DNA from: Lactifluus volemus
Taxonomy: Eukaryota > Basidiomycota > Agaricomycetes > Russulales > Russulaceae
Reading direction: 5' to 3'
NCBI GenBank assembly: GCA_022376515.1
Contig: WTXI01000037.1
Location: forward strand, 1-64,000
DNA length: 64,000 bases
Made by a program: the position numbers and the translations under genes. This document shows positions 43,728 to 55,742 of this stretch, piece after piece. The notes beneath the pieces were generated by a model, which saw only the letters and a program-made list of their open reading frames with translations, did no database searches and had not been told where the DNA came from. The first letter of the stretch is position 1, and every line of letters begins with the position of its first letter.

Positions 43728-45226
43728 ATGCATCATCGGAAGGTAGTTTTTAATCAAAGAGGCCCAGGTACGTCTCAGGACCATGGGCTGCCGCTGAAGC
43801 AATCACTGGCACTCACTTGGGTCGAGTAGGCCTCATTTCTTTCCCACGCATTACAATCAGATCCCTCCCTGACAATGTCCTCCTTGACATCTTCGACTTG
43901 TGTGAAACATACTACCCTCGATGGTGGATTGCACTGGTGCACGTATGCGGAAGGTGGAGATACATTGTATTTCAATCGCCGCTTCGTCTTCATTTGCAAC
44001 TTGTATGCGATGCGAAGACACCCGTGAAGAAGACGCTAGATGTCTGGCCACGCACCTTTCCTATCCTCATAGATGAATCGAGATCGCGACTCCCTCTGAG
44101 TGGAGCTAACATTATTGCCGCGCTCGAGCATCACGATCGCGTGTCCCAAATCGGTCTCATAATAACAAATACTCTTTTGAAGCGACTCAATAAAGTAATG
44201 AAGAAGCCGTATCCAGTTTTGACAAGTCTTCGCCTTGAAAATTGGAAGTCGGCGGCACCGGTGCTTCGCGATACCTTTTTGGGTGGATCTGCCCCGCGAC
44301 TCGAGTATCTCGACTTGGACGGTATTCCATTTCCGGCACTACCAAAATTGCTTCCATCTTGCCATAATCTTGTCGATGTTCGACTGTGGAACACACCTAA
44401 TACCGGTTACATTTCACCCGAAGCTATGGCCACAGCCCTATCCGCGTTGACCAAGCTTAAATTCGTTCACATTGGATTCGAATCCCCGGCTTCTCGTCCT
44501 GATCCAGAAAATAGACCACCATCTCCATTCACACGCGCTGTCCTCCCCGCACTCACCCGTTTGAAGTTTGAAGGCGCTAGCGAATACTTTGAGGACCTTG
44601 TGGCTCGGATCGACACTCCTGTTATTACTTCCATCGAGACATCGTTCTTCAATCAGCTCGATTTTGACATTCCACATTTCGTCCAGTTCATCAGTCGCAC
44701 ACAAATCCCTGGGTCCTTACAGGAAGCGAAGCTGTACTTTGTTGATAAAATCGTCTACATCCACGTTGGTCATCGTGACCCACCGGGAGGGAAGGAATTT
44801 CGGATCCCTCTGTCTATCGGGATATCGTGTCATGCGTTGGATTGGCAGGTCGCGTGTCTAGCTCAAATATGCGGCAAGATTTCGCCTTTCTTATCCAATG
44901 TAGACCGGCTTCTCATCACAACGGAGTACTTTGACAATGTGGTGTTTTCAGATTGGAAAGACTACGTGGATAACCCCCAATGGCTGGAGATCTTCCATGC
45001 ATTTCCGGCTTTGCAGCACATGGAAATACCGCTCAAACTGGGTGACATTGTTGCATCTGCGCTGCAAGAGCTCACTGGGGAAAGGGTCATGGACGCGTTG
45101 CCGATGCTACGCCATCTCTATTTTCCATCCCTCTTTGAATCCACGCTGCAGGTTATACAGCCATTCATGTCCTCACGCCAGCGTTCCAATCTCCCTGTCA
45201 CTGTCCATGTCTCAGGAATGGACTGA
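43728..45226 (+). CDS. F-box/LRR-like protein, array gene H
   Basis: Exon 1 is 43728-43767, the intron 43768-43829 (62 bases; a CACTGG insertion lengthens it) and exon 2 43830-45226; 478 residues. The F-box uses the short loop (LLDIFDLCETYYPRWWIAL), as in F. The stretch coding for GIPFPALPKLLPSCHN and the next strand is base-for-base the same as in A and J (44321-44461), while LKFVHIGFESP matches C and I: a clear patchwork. The C-terminus differs (YFPSLFESTLQVIQPFMSS; HVSGMD). Open throughout. Confidence 0.85.
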
Positions 45227-47718
45227 TTGTTATATAATTGTCGATGCGTCGTCATCAATGTTCTCCACTTCTCTTTTTTGCTAGTACTTTATAGCCATTC
45301 CTCACCCCTCCCTGTGATTGACACCTCCCCACAGCAGCTCTCTGCTGCTTCTTGTATTTTGATCTACGATAATCGGGTGGCCCGCACTTTGGTGCCTGAG
45401 GCCAGGAGAAATATTGTCGTTGCGTGTTATGGACTGACAGTCGGGTGAGTCGGGTGGAAGGCGTCAACGCAGGCACACTGGCCATGTAATATTGAAGTCA
45501 TTCGCGAGAAATCTAGCTTCTCCTTTACAAAATACTACAGACATTTCACCGGGACACGAAAGTCTATTCAAGACAGGAAAAAGACGGAGTGTAGAGGTAG
45601 CAGGTGGTCGAGGAGGAGGAGAAAGTAATGAACTGGGGCCCATATTGCTCGCCTCACTCCAACTCTAAGATTTAATGCTCATTATCTCACCAAATTTAAT
45701 GCAACATGGCCGCCCGTCCTGCACGAGTGCAAAGCCAGATATCCTCTTCGGCAGCTGCGGGATCAATCCATTGTCCAGGAGAGTGCGCATAGCCTGTGGC
45801 ATCGCGAGATGCTGATGCGCTGGCCAAGAGTTCGGAGGATGCTCCATTGCAGCCCATAATCGATGAAGGTTGTTTGGTAGGTGCCATTGTAGCATCGAAA
45901 CGCTATGTTTCCACTAGAGAAGAAGCCAAAAGTGTATGTCGAGCGGAGGATGAGCCCATCGAGGTCCAGTAACACAATGACTTGCGTCACAAACGTCGGC
46001 CGGTCCACGAAACAAATAACCACTCCACTTCTCCTTGGCTTTGCCTGCTCGAGTTGGACCGATGTTTACTGGAACCAAGAGTCTCCGCAGCCTTTTCCCA
46101 CCCAGATCACGAGAAATTGAGCAGGTGACATACGACAAAACTGTACGATCTCATCATCTCAGAACTTGCAACCAGTCGTATTCTAGTCTAAGCTCAACCA
46201 TGGTGGGATACTGCTCAGCCGGAATTGATTAACTCGATTGGACGCACGCGTGGAAGGATCCCCAGAGGTTAGAACCAAAATACTGGAATTGAGTATCGTA
46301 GCTGTTCGTGGTAGAAATGTACTCGCACGCTCCTCGGTTGTCCGAGGTGTGGGAACAATTCCCATTCAACACGACCTTCCTCACCACTTGGTCGTCACAC
46401 CTCTCGCTCCTTGCTTCCCTAATACAATCACCTCTGCCACCTGGTACAAATTTCTCATTTTATGCCAACGTCACTTGAGTATCCATGCCAGCATTTCTGC
46501 TTCGTGACGAACATCTCCGAGTTCGAGTCCTCGAGTCAGCGTGATCCCCTTCAATTTATCAGGTCAGACTATCTTTTCTTCCTTTTCCTCTTTTATTCTA
46601 TCTGCAACACACCCGCACCCACGTCGTCGTCCGTTGCGATTTCACATGCACTATGATAGTGAGTCGTAATTCGTTCTATCCTTGTGCTCCTTTCATTTCT
46701 CCCCTTTAGACCGTGGCCAGCCCCTTTTGGTGGAACCTCTTTGATGCCAGTGTGTGCCATATCTACCATGCCCAGAGGAGCGAAGTCTAATGATACCTGG
46801 ATCGAGGAGAATGCCCCACGAACAGTGGCATCTTCCCGAAAACGAACTAAGACGTTTGTGAGTGAGTCGCCTTCCCCGTACTCCATACTACCTCTGCGAC
46901 CGCTTCTCTCAGATTTCCTGTCATTCCAGCACTTACGCGACTGCCACCGACATGCATCTCGACAATATCAACAAGAATTGACCGCTCAGGCTGCACTGCA
47001 CTGGGGATGTACCGCCTCGAGCTCGCGAACAACCCGCAAGTCCAAGTCAGCCTGATTGTGTGTCGACTTGTGGACAGAATTATGTGTTAATAGATGGGAG
47101 AGTACGTACTGCCCTGTCCCTCCATCTATGCCATAACGATGGCTGTTGGGCATAACTAATAGTAAACGCTCTCGAAACCATCCCTATCGATGTGAAGAAC
47201 CATTAGAGTAGTTCGTCTTTCTACTGGAAACCGTCCAAACGATTTTGACCGCGGCCGATGTCTACTATTGGTTCATAGAAGGATATGGCGTACTGGAGCT
47301 CGCGGTGGACTTTGCCTTCGATGTTCCTCTTCTCGGGGACATCTTTTATCGTTCGTTAGTACACTTGTACTTTATACTACTTAATGATACTCAGAGTGGA
47401 TGTTGGCCTCTATCGCTGCCAGAAATCGGATAACAGTCTTTTAATGAGCGCTGCGGTCCACGTGCATCATGTGACCTACATCGGGCGACCTCAATCACAC
47501 CTCTCTGCGGCCCTCGACGTCCCTCAGCTGAACTCCCAACGTTTGTGTCGAAGAGATCTCGTTCTCTTAGGTATGTCCATATCCGATCCCTCACTTCGAT
47601 AGCAGTCTAAGCTAACTCTGTGCTTGCTAAATCGAATTTCGAATCACTTGCAGTCACACTCGACAGCCCATCAACTATCCATCTTCTCAACGAGTTTCGA
47701 GGGAATGGGCAGGTCATT
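45227..47718. other. spacer H to I
   Basis: The 3' block is of the C/J/K type. Minus-strand relics lie at 45665-46023 and 46183-46365, a near-perfect palindrome near 46351 (GTGGGAACAATTCCCAT), a 97-codon minus-strand frame at 46593-46886 (EYGEGDSLTNVLVRF), the second long DUF6534 relic (47212-47350) and a modified leader intron candidate (GTATGTCC near 47571). Confidence 0.5.
47212..47350 (+). pseudogene. DUF6534-like membrane protein relic (second copy)
   Basis: Contains LETVQTILTAADVYYWF and FDVPLLGDIF as at 38908-39081, but a one-base deletion near 47347 shifts the frame (GDIFYRSLVHLYF). It supports the view that the fragment is a non-coding passenger of the duplication, shared only by the G and I spacers. 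Confidence 0.55.
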
Positions 47719-49215
47719 ATGCGCCACCGGAAAGCGCGTATTAATCCAAGACGACCCGGTACGTCTCATGACCATAGGCCGCCGCTAAAGCAATCACTCA
47801 CTTGGATCGAGTTAGACCCGACTTCTTTCCCACGCGTGACAATCAGATCCCTCCCTGACAATGTCCTCCTGGACATCTTCGACTTCTGTCATATAACTCC
47901 GTACCGCTCCCCTCGATGGTGGATTGCACTGGTGCACGTATGCCGAAGGTGGAGATACATTGTGTTTGAATCACCGCTTCGTCTTGATTTGCGACTTGTA
48001 TGCGACGCGAACACGCCCGTGAAGAAGACACTAGATGTCTGGCCCCGCGCCCTTTCTATCCTCATAAAGGAATCGAGAGTGAGACTCCCTCTGAGTGGAG
48101 CTAACATTATTTCCGCACTCGAGCATCATGATCGTGTGTCCGGAATCGATCTCGATACAACAAGTACTGTATTGAAGCGACTCCACAAATCGATGAAGAA
48201 GCCGTATCCAGCTTTGACACGTCTTCGCCTTCTTACTCGGAAGTCGGCACCGGTGCTTCGCGATACGTTTTTAGGTGGATCTGCCCCGCGTCTAAAGTAT
48301 CTCAACTTGGGTGGTATTTCATTTCCGGCACTACCAAAGTTTCTTTCATTTTGTCATGATCTTGTCGCGGTTTCCCTCGAGAAAATACCCAATACCGGTT
48401 ACATTTCACCCGAAGCTATGGCCACAGCCCTATCCGCGTTGATCAAGCTTAAATTCGTTCACATTGGATTCGAATCCCCGGCTTCTCATCCTGATCCAGC
48501 AAATAGACCTCCATCTTCATTCACACGCGTTGTCCTCCCAGCTCTCACCCATTTTGGGTTCCGCGGCGCTAGCGAGTACTTTGAAGATCTTGTGGCTCGG
48601 ATCGACATCCCTGTTATTATTTCCGCCCACATACGGTTCTTCAATCAGCTCGAATTTGGCATTCTACATTTCGTCCAGTTTATCGGTCGTACACGGATCC
48701 CCAGCTTCGAGGAAGCGAAGCTGTTCTTTTATTACAAAAGTGTCTTCATCGACTTTGGTCATCGTGACCCACCGGGAGGGAAGGAATTTCGGAGCGCTCT
48801 ATGTATCGGGATATCGTGCCATGCGTTGGATTGGCAAGTTGGGTGTGTAGCTCAAATATGCAGCAAGATTTCGCCTTTCTTATCCAATCTCGAACGGCTT
48901 CTCATCTCTGCCACTTACTTTAACGAGGAAGTGTTTTCAGATTGGAAAGACTACGTGGATAACCCCCAATGGCTGGAGCTCTTTCACGCATTTTCGGCTT
49001 TGCAGCACATGCAAATAACGCCCATACTGGGTGAGGTTATTGGATCTGCGCTGAAAGAGCTCACTGGGGAAAGCGTCATGGACGCGTTGCCGAGGCTACG
49101 CCATCTTTACCTTCCACCCCCCTCTGCATCCACGCAGCAGGCTATAGAGCCGTTCATTTCCTCGCGCCAGCGTTCCAATCACCCTATCACTGTCCATCTC
49201 ACAGAAATGGACTGA
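47719..49215 (+). CDS. F-box/LRR-like protein, array gene I
   Basis: Exon 1 is 47719-47758 (MRHRKARINPRRP), the intron 47759-47815 (GTACGT...GTTAG) and exon 2 47816-49215; 479 residues. The frame is also open through the intron and upstream to 47620, which gives a spurious 531-codon ORF from a TTG. The F-box loop is HITPYRSPRWWIAL. Own variants include LTRLRLLTRKSA, YLNLGGISFPAL, LVAVSLEKIPN, LTHFGFRGASEY and LLISATYFNEEVFSDW. Two normally constant positions differ: CSKISPFLSNLERL for CGKISPFLSNVERL, and ELFHAFSALQHMQITPILGE. Confidence 0.85.
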   Translation: MRHRKARINPRRPGTSHDHRPPLKQSLTWIELDPTSFPRVTIRSLPDNVLLDIFDFCHITPYRSPRWWIALVHVCRRWRYIVFESPLRLDLRLVCDANTPVKKTLDVWPRALSILIKESRVRLPLSGANIISALEHHDRVSGIDLDTTSTVLKRLHKSMKKPYPALTRLRLLTRKSAPVLRDTFLGGSAPRLKYLNLGGISFPALPKFLSFCHDLVAVSLEKIPNTGYISPEAMATALSALIKLKFVHIGFESPASHPDPANRPPSSFTRVVLPALTHFGFRGASEYFEDLVARIDIPVIISAHIRFFNQLEFGILHFVQFIGRTRIPSFEEAKLFFYYKSVFIDFGHRDPPGGKEFRSALCIGISCHALDWQVGCVAQICSKISPFLSNLERLLISATYFNEEVFSDWKDYVDNPQWLELFHAFSALQHMQITPILGEVIGSALKELTGESVMDALPRLRHLYLPPPSASTQQAIEPFISSRQRSNHPITVHLTEMD

Positions 49216-52135
49216 TTCTCAAGAGTCTGGATTAATGTTGATGTGTCGTCATCAATGCTCTTCTCTTCACTTTTTTGCTAGTACCTGTCTTTATAACCAA
49301 CCGTTCCTCACCCCTCCCAGTGATTGCCACTTCTCCACAGCGACTCTCTGCTACGTCTTGTATTTTCATGTACGATAATCAGGCAGCCCGCGGGCCAGGA
49401 GAAATATTGATCAAGGTTGTCGTTGCGTGTTATGGAGTGACACCGACCACTGGCAGACCTAGCCATGTAATATTCAGTTGATCACCATGGCGAAATACTT
49501 TAGTCGTTTCACGAGAAACCTAGCAGCTCCTCTACAAAACACTGCAAAAGTTTTGTCGGGACACAAAAGCCTATCGATTCAAGACAAAAAAGGCGGAACG
49601 CGGGGGTAGCAGGTGGTTGAGGAGTAGAAAGTAACTAACTGAGGCCCATATTGCTCATCTTACCACAAACACCCCAACGCTAAGCCCTGTCTCACCAGAT
49701 TTGACGCAACATGACTCCCCCCCATCCTCCACGAGTGCAAAGCTAGATTTCCCTCTCGGTGACTGCAGGATCGCCCCGCTTGATACGTGGTCCGGGAGAG
49801 CGCGCAGAGTCTGTATCGCGATGTATTAATGCGGTGGCCAAGCGTCCGGAGCGTCCCATAATCTCCCATTGCAGCCCGGAATCGATGAGGATTGTTTGGT
49901 AGGTGCCATTGTAGTGCCGAAACGCCATGTTTACAAGTCGAAAGCGTTGGTCGAGCGGAGATGAGCTCATCGGGGTCCAGTAACATAATGCATTCAATGA
50001 CTTACATAACAACGTCGGCCGGTCCACGAAACGAATAATCACTCTACGTCTCCATGGCTTTACCTGCCAGCGCTCGGGTTGGACCGACGTTTACTGGAAC
50101 CAAGAGTCTCGAACCCTATCAACCCTCCCGTCGCGATTCATCGGTCGCTGCTCGATACGTAGTAGGTGTAGTGGTATCCTGGGTTAGCGTTGCTCATGCC
50201 TAGATTGAAATAAACCTGCGCGTCATTCATAGTGTAATTGCTGGCACGTAGTAGAATAGTAACTTGAATGTCTAGTATTGCAGAGACATCGGCGACAAAG
50301 ATGTGACTAACACGTCCAAGGTCTGTCAGATCTTTTCAGGACCAGACGAAGAGTCCCCCCCTACTGAGAACATCTACACGCTCGGTAATTTCAAGAGTAT
50401 GGGACCCCGATGTTCCCTCAGATGGTGGGGCCACGCCTTTTTTCAATCCAGTCCATGAGAACACTACCAGGTGACATACAACAAAACTGCACGATCTCAT
50501 AGTTAGTGTCAACTCACAACCAGTTCTATTCCACGCAACTAAAGCTTGATCTGGCGTGGGATAAGCTCGAGTCTGCTCGACCATGGTGGGATACTGCTCA
50601 GCCGGAACTGATTAATTTACTTGGGCGCGTGCGCAGAAGGATCCCCAGAGGTTAGAGTCAAAACGCTGGAGGTGAGCACTGTGTCGTAGTTGTTCGTGGT
50701 AGAAATGTACTCGCGTTCTTCGCTTGTCCGAGTGTGGGAATAATTAATTCCCACTCAACACGACCTTCCTCACCACTTCATCGACACACCTCTTGCCCTT
50801 AATACAATCACCTCTGCCACCTGGTACAAATTTCCCATTTTATGTCTACGTCACAAGCCACTTGGGTGTCTGTAGCATTTCGGCTTCGTGATGAAGCATC
50901 TCCGGGTCCTCCAGTCCATGAAGTTATCAGGTCAGATCTCATCTGTCTTTCTTCCTTTCACCCCAACTCATGTTGTCGTCCGTTGGAAGGGCGTGTCTTG
51001 CCACTCGGTAAAGTTTCGAGTCAAGATCCTTGTTCCTTTGCTTACATCAGCAGTCTAGTTACACGCTCTTTCGCCTCGCCTTCGCTTTGCGCCTCTCACC
51101 CCACCTGTCCCTTTATCCCCATTCCACCGTGCGATCCCATATGCTCTATGACAGTGAGTCGTGATCAGCTCTATCCTTGTGTACCTTCTTTCATTTCTCC
51201 CCCTGAGACTGTGACCCTCCCCTTTTGCTGGAACCTCTTTGATGCCAGCGTGTTGGATATCTACCATGCCCCGAGGAGCAAAGTCTAATTGGAACGAGCA
51301 GAATCCCATACGAACAGTGGCATCGTCCTGATGAGCTAAGACGTTTGTGAGTGAGTTGCCTTCTCCGTACTCCACACTACCTCTGCGACCGCTTCTCTCA
51401 GATTACCTGTCATTCCAGCACTTACGCGACTGCCACCGACATGCGTCTCGATAACATCAACAAGAATTGAACGCTCAAGCTGCACTGGGGATGTACCGCG
51501 TCGAGCTCGCGAATGACCATTATTTCCCGCGGGTCCAAGTCAGTGGGTACTTCAAATTATTTCATTGTGTGTCGACTTGTGGCCAGAATTACATGTTAAT
51601 ATTTCGGGAGAGTACGTACAGCCCTGTCCCTCCACCTATGCCATAACGATGGCTGTTGGGCGTAACTAATAGTAAGCGCTCTCGAGAACCATCCCTATCG
51701 CCACTCATCGCGGTGGACTTTGCCTTCGATGTTCCTCTTCTCGGGGACATCTTTATATCATTCGTTGGTACACTTGTACTTTATACATGATACTTAATGA
51801 TACTCAGAGTGGATGTTGGCCTCTATCGCTGCCAGAAATCGGATAACGGTATTTTTATGAGCGCTTGCGGTACACGTGCATCATGTGACCTGCATCCGAG
51901 TCGTGCGACCTGAACCACATAGCCTCTCTGCGGCCCTCAGCTGAACTATCAACGCCTCTGTCGAAGAGTTCTCTTTTCTTGCAGGTACGTCCGGAATCTA
52001 TCCATCACTGCAATAGCCGTCTAAGCTAACTCTGTGCTTGCTAAGGTTGAATTTCGAATCACTAGCAGTCACACTCGAAAGCCCATTAACCATCCATCTT
52101 CTCAACGAAAGTTTCGAGGGAAAGGGCAGGTCATT
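49216..52135. other. spacer I to J (with extra block)
   Basis: The 3' block is followed by minus-strand relics (49660-50042) and the extra block (50115-50445). The upstream block departs from the others: the palindrome reads GTGGGAATAATTAATTCCCAC near 50736, about 100 extra bases at 50950-51060 are unique, and the minus-strand frame at 51055-51375 extends further. The DUF6534 relic is near 51715 and a leader intron candidate starts GTACGTCC near 51986. Confidence 0.5.
50135..50322 (-). pseudogene. relic exon of an unrecognised minus-strand gene (third copy)
   Basis: LGRVSHIFVADVSAIL, QVTILLRASNYTMNDA and VYFNLGMSNANPGYHYTYYV are conserved. The codon TGG after SSSDR has become TGA. Substitutions relative to the G copy include A-to-T, P-to-L, D-to-N and F-to-Y. 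Same acceptor-like CTGACAG. Confidence 0.4.
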
Positions 52136-53618
52136 ATGCGTCACCGGAAAGCACGTATTAATCAAAAACGACCGGGTACGTCTCATAACCATAAAGCCGC
52201 CACTGAAGCAATCACTCACTTGGATCGAGTTAGACCCGACTTCTTTCCGACGCGTGACAATCAAATCCCTCCCTAACGATGTCCTCCTGGACATCTTCGA
52301 CTTCTGTCAAATGCATTCCCCTCGATGCTGGCATGCACTGGTGCATGTATGCCGAACGTGGAGATACATTGTGTTTCAATCACCGCTTCGTCTTGATTTG
52401 CGACTTGAATGCGATGCGGACACACCCGTGAAGAGGACGCTAGATGTCTGGCCACGCGGCTTTCCTATCCTCATAAAGGAATTGCGATTGCGACACCCTC
52501 TGAGTGGAACTAACATTATTGCCGCACTCGAGCATCACGATCGCGTATCCGAAATATATCTCACTATAACAAGTACTCTATTGAAGCGACTCAACAAAGC
52601 GATGAAGAAGCCGTATCCAGTTTTGACACATCTTCGCTTTCGTATTCGGAAGTCAGTGGCACCGGTGCTTCGCGATACCTTTTTGGGTGGATCTGCCCCG
52701 CGTCTCAAGTATCTCAACTTGTTTGGTATTCCATTTCCGGCACTACCAAAATTGCTTCCATCTTGCCATAATCTTGTCGATGTTCGACTGTGGAACACAC
52801 CTAATACCGGTTACATTTCACCCGAAGCTATGGCCACAGCCCTATCCGCGTTGACCAAGCTTAAAGTCGTTCACATTGGATTCGAATCCCCAGCTTCTCG
52901 TCCTGATCCAGAAAATAGACCTCCCACTTCATTGACACGCGTTGTCCTCCCCGATCTCACCCATCTCGTGTTCCACGGCGCCAGCGAGTACTTTGAGGAT
53001 CTCGTGGCTCGGATCGACACCCCTGCTATTATTTACGTCGACACATCGTTCTTCAATCAGCTCGATTTTGACATTCCCCATTTCCTCCAATTTATCAGTC
53101 GCACACAAATTCCCAGATCCCTCGAGGAAGCTAGGCTGCGCTTTGAAGGACTCGTCCACTTCAAGGTTGGTCGTCGTGATCCACCGGGAGGAGAGGAATT
53201 TCGGATCGCTCTGTCAATAGCGATATCTTGTCGTGCGTTGGATTGGCAAGTTGCATGTTTAGCGCAAATATGCGGCAAGATTTCGCCTTTGTTATCCAAT
53301 GTAGAACGGCTTATCGTTACCAGTTACTATGTAGTGTTTTCAGATTGGAAAGATTACGTGGATAACCCCCAATGGCTGGAGCTCTTTCATGCATTTTCGG
53401 CTTTGCAGCACATGCGTATACCACCCAGACTGGGTGAGATTATGGCATCTGCGCTGCAAGAGCTCACTGGGGAAAGTGTCATGGACGCGTTGCCGATGCT
53501 ACGCCATCTCTACCTTCCACCCCCCTTTGAATCCACGCAGCAGGCTATAGAGTCATTCATTTCCTCACGCCAGCGTTCCGATCGCCCTGTCACTGTCTAT
53601 CTCACAGAAATGGGCTGA
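52136..53618 (+). CDS. F-box/LRR-like protein, array gene J
   Basis: Exon 1 is 52136-52175 (MRHRKARINQKRP), the intron 52176-52233 and exon 2 52234-53618; 474 residues, the shortest intact member. A TTG-led frame from 52038 passes through the intron in another phase and is not the gene. The F-box is KSLPNDVLLDIFDFCQM (N for D at the second position) with the shortest loop (HSPRCWHAL, with C replacing the first W). Its centre is identical to A and H; its C-terminal third matches E (RSLEEARLRFEGLVHF, VGRRDPPGGEEF, LIVTSYYVVFSDW). Mosaic but intact. Confidence 0.85.
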
Positions 53619-55742
53619 TTTTTAGGTGTCTGCCAGTGGATTATTGTCCGAGTCGATGCGTCGTCATCAATGTTCTCCACTTCTCTTTTTGCTAGTACTT
53701 TACAGCCATTCCTCACCCCTCCCTGTGATTGACACCTCCCCCTGCTGCTTCTTGTATTTTGATGTACGATAATCGGTTGGCCCGCACTTCGGTGCCTGAG
53801 GCCAGGAGAGATACAGATCAATATTGTCGTTGCGTGTTATGGACTGACACCCAGGTGAGTCGGACGGAAGGCGTCAACGCCGGCACACTGGCCATGTAAT
53901 ATTGAAGTCATTCGCGAGAAATATAGCTTCTCCTCTACAAAACACTACAGACATTTCACCGGGACACAAAAGTCTATTCAAGACAGGAAAAAGACGGAAC
54001 GTAGAGGTAGCAGGTGGTCAAGGGGGAGGAGAAAGTGATGAACTGGGGCCCATATTGCTCGCCTCACTCCAACTCTAAGATTTAATGCTCATTATCTCAC
54101 CAAATTTAATGCAACATGGCCGCCCGTCCTGCACGAGTGCAGAGCCAGATATCCTCTTCGGCAGCTGCGGGATCAATCCATTGTCCAGGAGAGTGCGCAT
54201 AGCCTGCGGCATCGCGATATGTTGATGCGGTGGCCAAGAGTTCAGAGCATGCTCCATTGCAGGCCCATAATCGATGAAGGTCGTTTGGTAGGTGCCGTTA
54301 TAGCGTCGAAACGCCATGTCTCCACTAGAGAAGTGTAGGTCGAGCAGAGGATGAGCCCATCGAGGTCCAGTAACACATTGCATTCCGTGACTTACATCAC
54401 AACGTCAGCCGGTCCACGAAACGAATAACCACTCTACTTCTCCATGGCTTTACCTGTTCGGGTTGGACCGCTGTTTACTGGAACCAAGAGTCTCCGCAGC
54501 CTTTTTCAACCCAGTGAAATACGACGATCTCCAACTAGTCCTATTCCGCGCGACTACAACTTGAACTTGGTATTAGAGTGAGATAGTAGCTCGAGTCTGC
54601 TCGACCATGGTGGGATACCGCTTAGCCGGAATTGATTAACTCACTTGGACACGCGCGCGGAAGGATCCCCAGAGGTTAGAGCCAAAATACTGGAAATGAG
54701 TATCGTAGTTGTTCGCGATAGAAATGTACTCGGGATCCTCAGTGCGTGGGAACAATTCCCACTCAACGCGACCTTCATCTCGCCCACCGCCCTTGCTTCC
54801 CTAATACTACCACCTCTGGAAATTCTCCCATTTTATGTCTACGTCATAATCCACTCGGGTGTCCATGCCAGCATTTCCACTTCGTGACGAACATCTCGGA
54901 GTCTTCGAGTCGGCGTGATCCCCTTCAAGCTATCAGGTCAGGTCAGATCTTCTCCTCAGTCTTGAGTGAGTCGTAATCCGCTCTGACCGTGTCACTGTGT
55001 GCCCATTTCTCCCTCCTGAGACGGAAACCCTCCTCCTTTGGTGGAATCTCTTTGATGCCAGCGTGTGGAATATCTACCCTGCCTCGAGGAACAAAGTCTA
55101 ATGGTGCCCGGAAAGAGCAGAATGCCACACGAACAGTGGCATCTCTGAAAATGAGCCAAGACGTTTGTGAGTGAGTTGCCTTCTCCGTACTCCACACTAC
55201 CTATGCGACCGCTTCTCTGAGATTTCCTGTCATTCCACCACTTATGCGACTGCCACCGACATGCGTCTCGACAACATCAACATGTTAATAGTCGGGAGAG
55301 TACGTACAGCCCTGTCCCTCCACCTATGCCATAACGATGGCTGTTGGGCGTAACTAATAGTAAGCGCTCTCGAGAATCATCCCCATCGCCGCTCATCGCG
55401 GTGTACTTTGCCTTCGATGTTCCTCTTCTCGGGGACATCTTTGTATCGCTTGTTAGTACACTTGTACTTTATACATGATACTTAATGATACTCAGAGTGG
55501 ATGACATGGCCTCTATCGCTGCCAGAAATCGGATAACGGTATTTTGATTTTTATGAGCGCTTGCGGTACACGTGCATCATGTGCCAGTGACATGCATGAC
55601 CTCAACAACACAGCCTCTCTGCGGCTTCAAGTGAACCATCAACGCCTCTGTCGAATAGTTCTCTTTCTTGCAGGTACGTCCAGAATCCACTGCAATAGCA
55701 GTCTAAGCTAACTCTGTGCTTGGTAAGGTTGAATTTCGAATC
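53619..55742. other. spacer J to K
   Basis: 3' block with a small deletion (TCCCCCTGCTGC), minus-strand relics at 54075-54383, a perfect palindrome at 54746-54762, a minus-strand relic frame at 54943-55197 that has lost the GTAAGT donor (ATAAGT), a shortened DUF6534 relic near 55400-55470 and a leader intron candidate from about 55674. From about 54450 on it is the close counterpart of the block upstream of D. Confidence 0.5.

Noticed and set aside
47620..49215. 531-codon open frame as full-length gene I
   Set aside because: It starts at a TTG and runs through the conserved GTACGT...TTAG intron, which merely happens to be open here. The upstream part is not conserved in frame in other units.
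52038..53618. 526-codon open frame as full-length gene J
   Set aside because: Same reason: TTG start and passage through the intron, with the first exon read in a different phase from the family.
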